Source: Stenotrophomonas sp. UBA2302 (GTDB lineage: Bacteria > Pseudomonadota > Gammaproteobacteria > Xanthomonadales > Xanthomonadaceae). From it: a stretch of DNA of 64,000 bases. Both the position numbers and the translations under genes were made by a program. Below are positions 29,866 through 42,133 of the stretch, piece after piece; position 1 is the first letter of the stretch, and every line of letters starts with the position of its first letter. Under the pieces are notes generated by a model. It did no database searches. It saw only the letters and a program-made list of their open reading frames with translations, and was not told the origin of the DNA. The stretch lies in contig DDVW01000053.1 of NCBI GenBank assembly GCA_002345545.1, positions 80,805-144,804 on the forward strand, given 5' to 3'.

Positions 29866-30878
29866 ACGCCCTCCACCACATCACCCCGATGGGCAAGTTC
29901 AAGTGGCTGCTCAAGCGCGAATACTGGGAAAACCGTGGCGGCTTCCTGTGGGCACCGCTGATCGCCGGCGGCATTTCACTGCTGCTGTCGCTGATGGCGA
30001 TCATCGCCGGACTGTTCGCCGCCAACCGTGCCGCGCGAAACGGCGACCTGCATATCAACGGCATCAATGTCAACGGCCTGGACCTGGGGCTGTTGACCGC
30101 GCAGATGACGCCGAAGGATATGGCCAAGTGGAGCGAGGGCATCGACTTCACCTTGCTGCTCAGCTCGGCCTGGCCGTTCATCGTGCTGGCCTTCGTGGTG
30201 TTCTTCTACTGCCTGGGCGCGCTGTATGACGACCGTCGCGATCGCAGCGTGCTGTTCTGGAAATCGCTGCCGCTGTCCGATACCCAGACCGTGCTGTCCA
30301 AGCTGGCCAGCGCGCTGGTCGTGGCGCCGGTGCTGGCGGTGATCGCCGCCATTCTCACCCTGCTCGGCTTCGCGTTGATGATCAGCATCGTGGCCATGGC
30401 CCATGGCGGCAACCCGATGACCCTGGTCTGGGGACCGGCCAACCCGCTGACCATCATTGGCGGCATGCTCGCCTGGATTCCGGTCTATGCGCTGTGGGCA
30501 CTGCCCACCGCCGGCTGGCTGCTGCTGTGCTCGGCCTGGGCCAGGAGCAAGCCGTTCCTGTGGGCGGTGATGCTGCCGGTGTTCGCCGGGGTGATCGTCA
30601 GCTGGTTCGGGCTGATGAAGCTGTTCGGCATGAATGCCGGCTGGTTCTGGGCCAACGTGGTCGGCCGCCTGTTGCTGGGCACCGTGCCGGGCATCGAGCT
30701 GGCCTATACCGCCAGGGCGTCTGACAACACGTCGCTGCAGTCGGCACTGCAGGGCTTCACCGCCAGCAGCCAGCTGTCGGTCCTGGCCGAGCCCCAATTG
30801 TGGATCGGTGCGGCGTTCGGCGTCGTGTTCATCGCCGCCGCCATCTGGCTGCGGCAACGGCGTGCCGGTGAAATCTGA
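29862..30878 (+). CDS. ABC transporter permease subunit
   Basis: A 338-residue membrane protein with about six hydrophobic segments: residues 30-55, 103-125, 145-180, 196-220, 226-250 and 303-325. A large extracytoplasmic loop lies between the first and second. The opening KWLLKREYWENRGGFLWAPL is typical of ABC-2 type permeases of YtrA operons. It partners with the ATPase encoded just upstream. No substrate-binding protein is present, consistent with export. Confidence 0.86.
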   Translation: MNALHHITPMGKFKWLLKREYWENRGGFLWAPLIAGGISLLLSLMAIIAGLFAANRAARNGDLHINGINVNGLDLGLLTAQMTPKDMAKWSEGIDFTLLLSSAWPFIVLAFVVFFYCLGALYDDRRDRSVLFWKSLPLSDTQTVLSKLASALVVAPVLAVIAAILTLLGFALMISIVAMAHGGNPMTLVWGPANPLTIIGGMLAWIPVYALWALPTAGWLLLCSAWARSKPFLWAVMLPVFAGVIVSWFGLMKLFGMNAGWFWANVVGRLLLGTVPGIELAYTARASDNTSLQSALQGFTASSQLSVLAEPQLWIGAAFGVVFIAAAIWLRQRRAGEI

Positions 30879-30903
30879 CCCCTGTGCACTGCGAGGAATT
30901 CCG

Positions 30904-31731
30904 ATGAAAACTTTCCCTTTGCTGCTCACCCTGGCCCTGCTGCCGGCCAGCGCCCTGGCGGAACAACAGTGCAAATTCAGCCAACCACAGGCACTGGAAC
31001 TGGACCTTGCCGGTGCCAAGGCCGTGGTGTTCGAGGTCAACAGCCATGAGCTGCGCCTGCAGGCCAGCCCCGCTGCCAAGGCTGCGCTGGCAGGCCGCGC
31101 CTGCGCCTCTACCCAGGACCTGCTGGAGCAGCTGTCGCTGAGCCAGCGCAAGGTGGGTGACAAGCTGGTGGTCACCCTGGAACGCAAGAACCAGGGCCTG
31201 AACTTCAACTTCAGCGGCAACACCTATGCCTATCTGGATGTGTCCGGCACCGTGCCGGACACCGTCCTGGTACAGCTGAAGGTCGGCTCGGGCGACGCCA
31301 CGCTGACCGGCGCCCATTCGATGAGTGCCGACGTCGGCTCCGGCGATGTCACCGCCCGCGACATCAAGGGTCTGGCCACTGCGGCAGTCGGTTCCGGCGA
31401 TCTCCAGTTCGACAACATCGGCGCGCTGCACCTGCTCTCGCTCGGCTCGGGCGACGCCCGCGTCAAGGGCGTACGCGGCGACGCACGGATCGGTACGGTC
31501 GGTTCCGGCGACCTTGAGCTGCATGGCGTGCAGGGCAACGTGAGCTTGGAACGGGTCGGCTCTGGCGATGTCGAGGTGCACGACACCCGTGGCGACGTCA
31601 GCCTGGGGGCGATCGGCTCCGGCGACCTGGAAGTCCACAATGCGGCCAGCCTGCGCGTGCAGCGCACAGGCAGCGGCTCGATCCGTCACACCGGCGTCAG
31701 CGGCAGCATCGAGCTGCCGAAAAAGCGCTGA
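30904..31731 (+). CDS. Secreted GSGD-repeat protein (DUF2807 / GIN-like beta-ladder)
   Basis: A 275-residue exported protein. The signal peptide is about 1-19 (LLLTLALLPASALA). After about 105 residues of ordinary sequence, residues 127-272 consist of eight repeats of 17-19 residues, each starting with a hydrophobic residue plus GSGD; the GSG triplets fall at residues 128, 145, 163, 181, 200, 219, 238 and 256. The period fits one turn of a right-handed beta-solenoid, as in DUF2807 proteins. GAGGAA precedes the ATG by 7 bases. It sits 25 bases after the permease, so it belongs to the YtrA-type operon; periplasmic sensor or scaffold are guesses. Confidence 0.83.
   Translation: MKTFPLLLTLALLPASALAEQQCKFSQPQALELDLAGAKAVVFEVNSHELRLQASPAAKAALAGRACASTQDLLEQLSLSQRKVGDKLVVTLERKNQGLNFNFSGNTYAYLDVSGTVPDTVLVQLKVGSGDATLTGAHSMSADVGSGDVTARDIKGLATAAVGSGDLQFDNIGALHLLSLGSGDARVKGVRGDARIGTVGSGDLELHGVQGNVSLERVGSGDVEVHDTRGDVSLGAIGSGDLEVHNAASLRVQRTGSGSIRHTGVSGSIELPKKR
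31282..31716 (+). repeat. Eight in-frame 51-57 bp GSGD-coding repeats
   Basis: Degenerate tandem units, each opening with codons for Gly-Ser-Gly-Asp (the last unit has Ser instead of Asp). Codons vary between units (GGC TCG GGC GAC, GGT TCC GGC GAT and others), so the array is old and kept by selection on protein, not a recent DNA-level expansion. Confidence 0.85.
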
Positions 31732-31760
31732 CCCCTACCCTCCGCAACGGACCGCACACC

Positions 31761-32348
31761 ATGAAAACCCTTGTCACACCTCTGATCGCGCTCGTCCTGG
31801 CCCTGCCGCTAGCCGCCTGTGGCGAACGTCCGCAGGCCAATGATCCGGCCGCCGATACCACGCTGGGGCAGAAAGTCCGCGAGGCCACCGACGTCGCCCG
31901 CAAGCAGCTGGCCGAAGGCAACATCAGCGTTTCCAAGCACAGTGGCGCCAAGGTCGAAATCGCGCCCGATGGCAGCCTGCTGATCAACGATGCCGCCATC
32001 CCGCTCGACGCCAGCCAGCGTGCACTGGCGCTGCGCTACCGCGCGCAGGTGGTCGCAGTAGCCGATGCCGGCATCGAGATCGGCGTGCAAGGCGCCAATC
32101 TTGGCGTGCGTGCCGCAGGCGAGGCGATCAAGGGGGTTTTCTCCGGCGATACCAGCCAGATCGAGCAGCGGATCAACGCCGAGGCCGAACAGCTCAAAGC
32201 CCGCGCGGCGAAAATCTGCGACCAGCTGCCGGCGCTGCTGGCCACCCAGCAGCAGCTGGCCGCCGCCGTCCCCGCGTTCAAGCCCTACGCCACGATGGAC
32301 CAGGGCAGCATCGACAAGTGCCGCGACGGACAGGTCGAACTGCCCTGA
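31761..32348 (+). CDS. DUF2884 (YggN-like) lipoprotein
   Basis: A 195-residue lipoprotein: signal peptide with lipobox LAAC (C20). The mature part has the block KVEIAPDGSLLINDAAIPL around 63-81, then QRALALRYRAQVVAVADAGIEIG and a long helical region with GEAIKGVFSG and ICDQLPALLATQQQL, all typical of the DUF2884 / YggN family of periplasmic proteins without known function. It follows the GSGD-repeat gene by 29 bases, so the YtrA-type operon includes at least three exported proteins. Confidence 0.82.
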   Translation: MKTLVTPLIALVLALPLAACGERPQANDPAADTTLGQKVREATDVARKQLAEGNISVSKHSGAKVEIAPDGSLLINDAAIPLDASQRALALRYRAQVVAVADAGIEIGVQGANLGVRAAGEAIKGVFSGDTSQIEQRINAEAEQLKARAAKICDQLPALLATQQQLAAAVPAFKPYATMDQGSIDKCRDGQVELP

Positions 32349-32405
32349 GCGGCATTCAGGCAGGGGCGGTAAAATACCGCTCCCGTCGCAACACCCTGTG
32401 CTGTC

Positions 32406-32840
32406 ATGAAAAAGCTGCTGTTACTCGTTCTGGTGGCCATCGCCACGCTGGCCACCGGCTGTGACCGCGAAAAATATGCCGACCATCGCGCCGAACGCAG
32501 CAAGCCCAAGGCCGAGGTCATGAGCGACCGGATCGCGATCCGCCGCGCGCCGTATCCGAACCTGGACATCCTCCCCGACGGCCGCCTGCGCGTGGACGAC
32601 ATCGAGATACCGCTCACCGCCGAGCAGCGCGAGATGCTGCAGACCAGCTTCGTGAAGCTGCAGATCCTGCGCCAGAACACGCTGACCGACAGCGCCGCCC
32701 ACGGCACCGATTCCGGCACGCGCTCGCTGCCGATCCCACTGCCGGCCGGGCAGCAGGTGTTCCCGGCCGATATCGGCCAGCGTATTCCCGAATTCAAGGA
32801 ATACAACGAAGCGTTGGCCAATCTGCGCGCCATCCGCTGA
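32406..32840 (+). CDS. Lipoprotein related to the DUF2884 core
   Basis: A 144-residue predicted lipoprotein (lipobox ATGC, C19). Residues 50-75 (PNLDILPDGRLRVDDIEIPL, then TAEQREML) share the PDG-x-L, D-x-x-IPL and QR pattern of the preceding DUF2884 protein, but the long helical C-terminal half is missing and replaced by a short Pro-rich stretch. I read it as a shortened paralog. A TAAAAT sequence at 32370-32375, within a GCGGTA/TACCGC hairpin 30 bases upstream, may give it its own weak promoter. Confidence 0.72.
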   Translation: MKKLLLLVLVAIATLATGCDREKYADHRAERSKPKAEVMSDRIAIRRAPYPNLDILPDGRLRVDDIEIPLTAEQREMLQTSFVKLQILRQNTLTDSAAHGTDSGTRSLPIPLPAGQQVFPADIGQRIPEFKEYNEALANLRAIR

Positions 32841-32850
32841 TTGCACGCGA

Positions 32851-32875
32851 CAGTGCCGGGAGATGCCCGGCACTG
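32851..32875. terminator. Hairpin between convergent lipoprotein gene and fumC
   Basis: CAGTGCCGGG, a 5-base loop and CCCGGCACTG form a perfect 10-bp stem in the 48-base gap between two converging genes. No U-run follows on either strand, so it is a weak bidirectional barrier at most. Confidence 0.55.
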
Positions 32876-32888
32876 CGACTGCGCATCC

Positions 32889-34280
<1,392 letters not shown>

Positions 34281-34344
34281 AGGATTCCTCCAACGGTTGG
34301 AAATTCCAGCGGCAACTTCGGCCGCGCCTGAAGCCGCAATCTAG

Positions 34345-35832
<1,488 letters not shown>

Positions 35833-35857
35833 AGCCAGTCCACCTGAGCGAACCCAA

Positions 35858-35884
35858 AGAAGAGCCGGCACTGCCGGCTCTTCT
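35858..35884 (+). terminator. Intrinsic terminator after purB
   Basis: AGAAGAGCCGGC, a 3-base loop ACT and GCCGGCTCTTCT make a perfect 12-bp stem 26 bases after the purB stop. The T-run is short (CTCTTCT), but placement and stem strength support termination. Confidence 0.78.
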
Positions 35885-35960
35885 GCCATCTACACCCGAC
35901 AACGTGCCGGGTTGGGCTGGTCACCCGGCCACGGGGGACAAATCTCCCCCACGGCGGCAC

Positions 35961-36599
35961 TCAGTGGGCGGCCTTTTCCGCCGCCTTGGCGTGACGCTGC
36001 TCCAGCACCGCCACCGCGTCCTCCAGCGACAGGCCGCGCGAGCGCAGCAGCACGATCAGGTGGAACAGCAGGTCGGCCGATTCGCCGAGCAGGTCCTCAT
36101 CCAGCTGCACCACGCCGGCCAGCGCGGTTTCCACGCCCTCCTCGCCCACTTTCTGCGCGATGCGGCGCGGCCCTTCCTCGAACAGGCGGGTGGTGTAACT
36201 GTTGATCGGGCGGTCGTGCTCACGCTGCTTGACCAGCGCATCCAGCGCGCCGAGGAAATTGCCAGGGGCGTCGGCAAAGCAGCTGACGCTGCCGGTATGG
36301 CAGGTCGGGCCGTGCGCTCGCGCACTCACCAGCAGGGTGTCGCCATCACAGTCGGCGCGGATCGCCACCACGTCCAGGTGGTGGCCGGAACTCTCGCCCT
36401 TGGTCCACAGCCGCTGCTTGCTGCGGCTGAAGAAGGTGACCCTGCCGCTGTCGCAGGTTCTGGTGAGCGCGTCGCGGTCCATGTAACCGAGCATCAGCAC
36501 CCGCTGGGTGGCGGCATCCTGCACGATGGCCGGCATCAGGCCGTCGACCTTGTCCCAGTCCAGCGTGCTGGCATCGAAAGATTTGAATTCAGTTGGCAT
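35961..36599 (-). CDS. hisIE: Phosphoribosyl-AMP cyclohydrolase / phosphoribosyl-ATP pyrophosphatase
   Basis: A 212-residue bifunctional enzyme for histidine steps 2 and 3. The HisI half (1-115) shows the zinc cysteines C84 (ADCDGD), C100 and C107 ([11 protein letters not shown]); the HisE half (about 120-205) has [18 protein letters not shown] and the helical [10 protein letters not shown] and [13 protein letters not shown] blocks. The ATG at 36599 is preceded by GAGGTG at about 6 bases; a GTG one codon upstream is possible. It overlaps hisF by 11 bases and is the last gene of the operon. Confidence 0.95.
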   Translation of the reverse strand: MPTEFKSFDASTLDWDKVDGLMPAIVQDAATQRVLMLGYMDRDALTRTCDSGRVTFFSRSKQRLWTKGESSGHHLDVVAIRADCDGDTLLVSARAHGPTCHTGSVSCFADAPGNFLGALDALVKQREHDRPINSYTTRLFEEGPRRIAQKVGEEGVETALAGVVQLDEDLLGESADLLFHLIVLLRSRGLSLEDAVAVLEQRHAKAAEKAAH

Positions 36600-37365
36600 C
36601 ACGCACCTCGATCTGCTGGCTGCGGAGGAACTTCTTCAGCTCCGGAATGGCGATGCTGCCGGAATGGAACACGCTGGCAGCCAGCGCACCGTCGACATCG
36701 GCCTGTTCGAACACATCGGCAAAGTGCTGCGGTGTACCGGCACCCCCGGAGGCGACCAGCGGCACCGTGCACAGCGCCCGCGCCTGGCGCAGCTGGGCGA
36801 TATCGAAGCCCTGTCGCACGCCATCGCTGTCCATACAGTTGAGCACGATTTCACCGGCGCCGCGCTGCTGTGCCTCGCGCAGCCAGTCCAGCGTCAACCG
36901 TGCCTCGTCGCGTGTCTTGGACGGGTCGCCGGTATAGGAACGCACCCGCCACTGGCCGTCGGGCTCGCGGATGGAATCGATGCCGACCACCACGCACTGC
37001 TGGCCGAAGGCATCGGCCAGCTCGCCGATCAGCGCCGGGCGTTCCAGCGCCGGGGTGTTGATGGAAATCTTGTCGGCGCCGGCATTCAGTATCTGGCGGG
37101 CGGTGGCGACATCACGGATGCCGCCGGCCACGCAGAACGGGATGTCGATCAGCCGCGCAACCCGCTCGATCCACGCTCGATCCACCGAGCGCCCTTCCGG
37201 GCTGGCGGAGATGTCGTAGAACACCAGCTCATCGGCGCCGGCATCACGGTAGCGCAACGCCAACTCGGTGATGTCGCCCATGTCGACGTGGTCGCGGAAC
37301 TTGACGCCCTTGACCACTCGCCCTTCGCGCACGTCCAGACAGGGAATGATGCGGCGGCTCAGCAT
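36589..37365 (-). CDS. hisF: Imidazole glycerol phosphate synthase, cyclase subunit
   Basis: A 258-residue TIM barrel that joins ammonia from HisH to PRFAR, giving imidazole glycerol phosphate and AICAR. The catalytic aspartates are D11 ([11 protein letters not shown]) and D130 (VVVGIDSI); phosphate loops VAGGIRD and VASGGAGTP are present. I took the ATG at 37365 ([10 protein letters not shown]), the usual HisF start. It overlaps hisA by 7 bases and hisIE by 11 bases. Confidence 0.96.
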   Translation of the reverse strand: MLSRRIIPCLDVREGRVVKGVKFRDHVDMGDITELALRYRDAGADELVFYDISASPEGRSVDRAWIERVARLIDIPFCVAGGIRDVATARQILNAGADKISINTPALERPALIGELADAFGQQCVVVGIDSIREPDGQWRVRSYTGDPSKTRDEARLTLDWLREAQQRGAGEIVLNCMDSDGVRQGFDIAQLRQARALCTVPLVASGGAGTPQHFADVFEQADVDGALAASVFHSGSIAIPELKKFLRSQQIEVRDAN

Positions 37366-38093
37366 GCCAGCGCCTCCTGCAGCTGCAGGCGACCTTCCAG
37401 CAGCGCCTTGCCCAGCACGGCTCCCGCACATCCGGCGGCCTCGGCGGCGCGGATGTCAGCCACGTCACGCACACCGCCCGAGGCCTGCACCGCCACGGCG
37501 GGCAGCAGCGCCGACAGGTGCGCGTACAGCGCGATGTTCGGGCCGGAAAGCATGCCGTCGCGGGCGATGTCGGTACACAGCAGGTGGCGCATGCCGGCGG
37601 CGGCATAGCGGCTTGCCAGTTCGTCGAGGGTGACATCGGCGGTTTCGGTCCAGCCGTGGACCGGCAGACGCCAGACGCCATCGGCGCCCTGGCGGGTGTC
37701 CAGCGCGATGGTCAGGTGCTCCGGGCCGAACTCTCCCAACCAGGCTTCCACGGCCTCGGGCTGGCGCACCGCCAGTGAACCGACGACCACCCGGCTGGCG
37801 CCGGCATCGAGAATGCGGGCGATATCGTCACGGCCGCGTACGCCGCCGCCGGTCTGCACCTTCAGCGTGGTCTGCGCAGCGATCTGCGCCAGCAGTGGCG
37901 CCAGCGTGTAGCCGCCGGCCTTGGCCGCATCCAGGTCGACCAGGTGCATCCACTGCGCGCCGGTAGCGGCAAAGGCTTGTGCGCGCGGCAACGGATCATC
38001 GCCATAGGTGGTCTGCTGGGCGTAATCGCCCTGCAGCAGGCGCACGACATTGCCGTTGCGGATATCCAGCGCGGGGTAGACGGTGAAGCTCAT
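37359..38093 (-). CDS. hisA: ProFAR isomerase
   Basis: A 244-residue TIM barrel isomerising ProFAR to PRFAR, step 4 of histidine synthesis. The acid/base aspartates D10 (YPALDIRNG) and D132 (IALDTRQG) are visible, with phosphate motifs TGGGVR and ASGGVRD. The start ATG overlaps the hisH stop (ATGA). It is homologous to the neighbouring hisF, the textbook case of old gene duplication within the operon. Confidence 0.96.
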   Translation of the reverse strand: MSFTVYPALDIRNGNVVRLLQGDYAQQTTYGDDPLPRAQAFAATGAQWMHLVDLDAAKAGGYTLAPLLAQIAAQTTLKVQTGGGVRGRDDIARILDAGASRVVVGSLAVRQPEAVEAWLGEFGPEHLTIALDTRQGADGVWRLPVHGWTETADVTLDELASRYAAAGMRHLLCTDIARDGMLSGPNIALYAHLSALLPAVAVQASGGVRDVADIRAAEAAGCAGAVLGKALLEGRLQLQEALAC

Positions 38094-38692
38094 TCGAATT
38101 CGGTCTCGAGGAAATTGCGCAGAATGCGCGCGCCGGGGCCGGCGGAACGTTCGGGATGGAACTGCGCGCCACACAGCCGCCCGCGCTGCACGACCGCGGT
38201 GAACAGGCCGCCGTGGTGACAGGCCGCCACCGTGTCGGCGGTCACCGGGGCGGCATAGCTGTGCACGAAATAGGTACTGGCACCGGCCGGCACCCCCTCC
38301 AGCAGCGGCGACTCGCGCAGCGCCAGCAGTTTGTTCCAGCCCATATGCGGCACGCGCACACCAACAGCCGGATGCAGGCGACGGACGATGCCCGGTAGCA
38401 GGCCCAGGCATTCCACATCGCCTTCTTCCGAGCGCTCGAACAGCAGCTGCATACCCAGGCAGATACCCATCAATGGCACCTGCAACGCACGCAGCGGCTG
38501 AACCAGCCCCTGCGCATGCAGGCGCGCCATGCCGGCGGCGGCGGCACCGACGCCCGGCAGGATCACCCGCTGCACGTCCTCCAGCTCCGCGGCGGTGCGC
38601 ACCATGCGTACGTCCACCTCCAGCCGCTCCAGCGCATAGCGCACCGAGCCGAGATTGGCGCCGCCTGCATCGATCAACCCGACACGGATCAC
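38090..38692 (-). CDS. hisH: Imidazole glycerol phosphate synthase, glutaminase subunit
   Basis: A 200-residue class I glutamine amidotransferase that releases ammonia from glutamine for HisF. The triad is C78 in [12 protein letters not shown]179 and E181 in QFHPERS. The start is a GTG at 38692 overlapping the hisB stop (GTGA); the open frame continues upstream but that stretch is hisB sequence, and [16 protein letters not shown] is the normal N-terminus. Confidence 0.95.
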   Translation of the reverse strand: MIRVGLIDAGGANLGSVRYALERLEVDVRMVRTAAELEDVQRVILPGVGAAAAGMARLHAQGLVQPLRALQVPLMGICLGMQLLFERSEEGDVECLGLLPGIVRRLHPAVGVRVPHMGWNKLLALRESPLLEGVPAGASTYFVHSYAAPVTADTVAACHHGGLFTAVVQRGRLCGAQFHPERSAGPGARILRNFLETEFE

Positions 38693-39762
38693 AGCGCCCC
38701 CTTGGTCGAAGGCAGCTCGGTGCCCTCCTTGCGGATAGCCTGGCGCAAGGTCCGCGCCAATGCCTTGAAGCAGGCCTCGACCTTGTGGTGGTCGTTGTCG
38801 CCTTCCACCTTGAGGTTGAGGTTCAGGCCACCGGCATCGCACAGCGAGCGGAAGAAGTGCGGCACCAGTTCAGTGGGCATATCGCCGACCTTCTCGCGTT
38901 TGAAGTCGCCCTCGAACACGAAGTACGGGCGGCCGCTGAAGTCCAGTGCGGCACTGGCCAGGGTTTCGTCCATCGGCAGGGTGAAACCGTAGCGGCCGAT
39001 GCCACGCTTGTCACCGAGTGCTTCACGCAATGCCTGCCCCAACGCCAGACCGGTGTCCTCGATGGTGTGGTGCTCGTCGATATGCAGGTCACCGCGGGCC
39101 TCGACTTCCAGAGCGAAGCCGCCGTGGCGGCCGATCTGGTCGAGCATGTGGTCGAAGAACGGCAGGCCGGTGCTGATCCTGGAATCGGCCACTTTGTCCA
39201 GGTCGACGAACACGCGGATCTGCGTTTCCTTGGTATCCCGGCGCACACTGGCCCGGCGTGGCGCATCGGCCAGCTCATGGGCGATGGCGTCCCAGTCCCA
39301 CTGCCCACCGAACTGTTCGGTATGCAGCTGGAAGCCACGGATCTTCATGTTGTCGGCGAATTCGATGTCGGTGGGCCGGTCGCCGACCATCGCTGAGCGC
39401 GCCCAGTCGATGGAGCGGTCCTGCAGGTAGGACAGCATCATGCCGATGCCCGGCTTGCGGTTGGGGCTGTTGTCGGCCGGCCAGCTCGGATCCACCAGCA
39501 CCTCGCGGAAGGAGATGCCCTGGCTTTCGAAGATCTGCAGCATCAGGTTGTTGGGGCCATCGAAGCTTTGCTGCGGATAGCCTTCGCTGCCCAGCCCGTC
39601 CTGGTTGGAGACGATGACGAACTGGTAGCCGGCATCACGCAGTTTGAGCATGGCCGGGATCACGTTCCTGACGAAGCGGATCTTTTCGAAGGCATCGATC
39701 TGGAAATCGGCCGGTTCCTCGATCAACGTGCCATCGCGATCGACAAACAGAATGGGGGTCAT
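38689..39762 (-). CDS. hisB: Histidinol-phosphatase / imidazoleglycerol-phosphate dehydratase
   Basis: A 357-residue fusion of two enzymes. Residues 1-165 are the HAD phosphatase (step 8) with D8 and D10 in [12 protein letters not shown], and [10 protein letters not shown] downstream. Residues about 167-357 are the dehydratase (step 6), with HxxxD and EHHTIEDTG histidine blocks binding metal. The fusion is of the enterobacterial/xanthomonad kind. It overlaps hisC by 4 bases. Confidence 0.96.
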   Translation of the reverse strand: MTPILFVDRDGTLIEEPADFQIDAFEKIRFVRNVIPAMLKLRDAGYQFVIVSNQDGLGSEGYPQQSFDGPNNLMLQIFESQGISFREVLVDPSWPADNSPNRKPGIGMMLSYLQDRSIDWARSAMVGDRPTDIEFADNMKIRGFQLHTEQFGGQWDWDAIAHELADAPRRASVRRDTKETQIRVFVDLDKVADSRISTGLPFFDHMLDQIGRHGGFALEVEARGDLHIDEHHTIEDTGLALGQALREALGDKRGIGRYGFTLPMDETLASAALDFSGRPYFVFEGDFKREKVGDMPTELVPHFFRSLCDAGGLNLNLKVEGDNDHHKVEACFKALARTLRQAIRKEGTELPSTKGAL

Positions 39763-40841
39763 GCAACTGGCTCCAGGGCGGAAAGCGCGGCAAGCACGCG
39801 GTTGTTCTGGTCGGGGGTACCGATGGTGATGCGCAGGGCGTCATGCAGCTGCGGCGCGGCGCGCTGGTCACGCACCACCACGCCGGCAGCGAGCAGCGCC
39901 TCGAACGCGGCCTGCGCGTCGGCAAAACGCACCAGCAGGAAATTGGCATCCGATGCATACACACGGCGCACTGCCGGCAGTACCGACAAGGCCGCCTGCA
40001 GGCGTTGCCGCTCGGCGATGACGGTGGCGATGCGGGTGCGGGTCTGCGCCAGCGCAGCTTCGTCCAGCCCATCCAGCGCCAGCTGCGAACAGGGCGTGGG
40101 AATCGGATACGGCGCCTGGCAGCGGCGCAGCACCGCGACCAGCCCGGCATCGGCGATCACACAGCCGATGCGGGCAGCGGCCAGCGCATGGGCCTTGGAC
40201 AGGGTGCGCAGCACCGCGATGTTGTCGTAACGCGACAGCAGCGTAGTGGCCGAGGGTTCTCCGGCAAACTCGCCATAGGCCTCGTCCACCACCACCAGCG
40301 CCTGCCCACGCAACGCGCTGGCCACGGCTTCGACCTGCACCAGTGGAATACTGCGCCCGCCCGGGTTGGACGGCGAGCACAGGAATACCAGCCTGGCATT
40401 GCCCTGCCTGGCGACGGCGATGATTGCATCGATATCGGGAACCAGTCCGTCGGCGGTATCGCACAACGGCACCTCCAGCGCCGGCGCGTTCTGCAGGCGT
40501 GCACTGACCGCATACATGCCGAACACCGGTGGCGTGAACAGCACGCCATCACGTCGCGGCTCGCACAGGGCGCGCACCAGGAGATCGATGACTTCGTCGC
40601 TGCCGCGGCCAATCAGCAGCTGTTCGGACTGGCAGCCGTACAGCTGCGCCAGCCGCGCGCGCAGTGCCTGCGGTTGCGGATCGGGATAGCGGCGACAGCT
40701 GGCCTGCGCATCGCCCGGATTGGCCCAGGCCGATTCATTGGCGTTGAGCCAGACATCGCCGTCGAGCTTGGCGCTGCGCGCGGAGGAATAGCCGGCAAAG
40801 TCGCGCAGATCGGCACGCACCAGATCGAGCACGCCGCTCAC
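39759..40841 (-). CDS. hisC: Histidinol-phosphate aminotransferase
   Basis: A 360-residue class II aminotransferase (PLP), step 7, moving an amino group from glutamate to imidazole acetol phosphate. The PLP lysine is K216 in [17 protein letters not shown]39-region WLNANESAW and SPSNPGGR near 156 bind the cofactor and substrate. The start is GTG at 40841, overlapping the hisD stop (GTGA). Confidence 0.95.
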   Translation of the reverse strand: MSGVLDLVRADLRDFAGYSSARSAKLDGDVWLNANESAWANPGDAQASCRRYPDPQPQALRARLAQLYGCQSEQLLIGRGSDEVIDLLVRALCEPRRDGVLFTPPVFGMYAVSARLQNAPALEVPLCDTADGLVPDIDAIIAVARQGNARLVFLCSPSNPGGRSIPLVQVEAVASALRGQALVVVDEAYGEFAGEPSATTLLSRYDNIAVLRTLSKAHALAAARIGCVIADAGLVAVLRRCQAPYPIPTPCSQLALDGLDEAALAQTRTRIATVIAERQRLQAALSVLPAVRRVYASDANFLLVRFADAQAAFEALLAAGVVVRDQRAAPQLHDALRITIGTPDQNNRVLAALSALEPVA

Positions 40842-42133
40842 GATGCCGCCTCCAGCCGTACCGCGACGGCATTGGCATGTGCGCCCAGGCCTTCAGCGCG
40901 TGCCAGCGTCAACGCACACGGGCCGATGGCGGCGATACCTTCGGCGCTGGCAGCCTGCACGCTGATCTGGTTCTGGAAACTGGCCACACTGACGCCGCTG
41001 TAGGCGCGCGCGGCACCGGCAGTCGGCAGCACGTGATTGGTGCCGGAGCAGTAATCACCCAGTGCTTCGGGCGTGTAGTCACCCAGGAATACCGAACCGG
41101 CTGCTTCGACCTGCTCCAGCCAGTGACGCGGCTCGCGCAGCGCCAGGATCAGGTGCTCGGGTGCATAGCGGTTGGAAATGGTGAACGCCTGCTGGATCGA
41201 CTCGACCCGGATCAGCCGGGAGGATGCCAGCGCCTGACGGGCGATATCCTCGCGCTCCAGCGCAGCCAACTGACGCTCCACCTCCATTGCGACGGCGGCG
41301 ATCAGCGCGGCATCATCGCTGAGCAGCAGCACCTGTGAATCCGGGCCGTGCTCGGCCTGCGACAGCAGGTCGGCGGCAACGAACGCCGGATTGGCGCCGG
41401 CATCGGCGATCACCAGCACTTCGGAAGGACCGGCGGGCATGTCGATGGCGGCCGCACCGGTCTGCGCGACCTGCTGCTTGGCTTCGGTCACGAAACTGTT
41501 GCCCGGCCCGAACAGCTTGTCGCACGCCGGTACCGAACCGGTGCCGTAAGCCATCGCCGCAATCGCCTGCGCCCCGCCGATCTTGAATACGCGATGCACG
41601 CCGGTCAGCCGCGCGGCCACCAGCACTGCCGGATCGGCACTGCCGTCCTTGCGCGGCGGCGTGCACAGCACCACTTCACGACAGCCGGCCAGACGTGCCG
41701 GCACTCCCAGCATCAGCGCGGTCGAGGGCAACGGCGCGCTGCCTGCCGGCACATACAGGCCGACACGACCGATCGGGCGGATCATCTTTTCGCAGCTCAC
41801 GCCCGGCGCGGTTTCCACCGCATACGGTGTCGCCATGCCAGCGCGGTGATAGGTGGTGATACGCGCGGCGGCCTGCTGCATGGCGATACGCAATTCGGCC
41901 GGCACCGCCAGCTCGGCAGCGGCAAATTCGGCCTCGGAAACTTCAAAGCTTTCCGGTGCGATGCCATCGAAACGGGCACTGATCTGGCGCAAGGCATCGT
42001 CACCTGCGGCACGCACCTGCGCGATCAGCGCGGCAACCGTCTCGCGGGTCTGCGCGGCAACGGCCTGCACCGGGCGGGTCAATGCGCGGCGCTGGGCGTC
42101 GGCATCCAGGGCATTCCACTCAAGCATGTTCAT
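40838..42133 (-). CDS. hisD: Histidinol dehydrogenase
   Basis: A 431-residue zinc enzyme oxidising histidinol to histidine in two NAD-dependent steps. Signature blocks: [58 protein letters not shown] (Glu/His ligand region) and [10 protein letters not shown]. The ATG at 42133 overlaps the hisG stop; a second ATG lies two codons later. Length equals the family norm. Confidence 0.96.
   Translation of the reverse strand: MNMLEWNALDADAQRRALTRPVQAVAAQTRETVAALIAQVRAAGDDALRQISARFDGIAPESFEVSEAEFAAAELAVPAELRIAMQQAAARITTYHRAGMATPYAVETAPGVSCEKMIRPIGRVGLYVPAGSAPLPSTALMLGVPARLAGCREVVLCTPPRKDGSADPAVLVAARLTGVHRVFKIGGAQAIAAMAYGTGSVPACDKLFGPGNSFVTEAKQQVAQTGAAAIDMPAGPSEVLVIADAGANPAFVAADLLSQAEHGPDSQVLLLSDDAALIAAVAMEVERQLAALEREDIARQALASSRLIRVESIQQAFTISNRYAPEHLILALREPRHWLEQVEAAGSVFLGDYTPEALGDYCSGTNHVLPTAGAARAYSGVSVASFQNQISVQAASAEGIAAIGPCALTLARAEGLGAHANAVAVRLEAAS

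Noticed and set aside
31282..31716. GSGD repeats as RTX calcium repeats
   Set aside because: RTX nonapeptides are GGxGxDxUx every 9 residues; here the period is 17-19 with one GSGD per unit, fitting a DUF2807-type solenoid.
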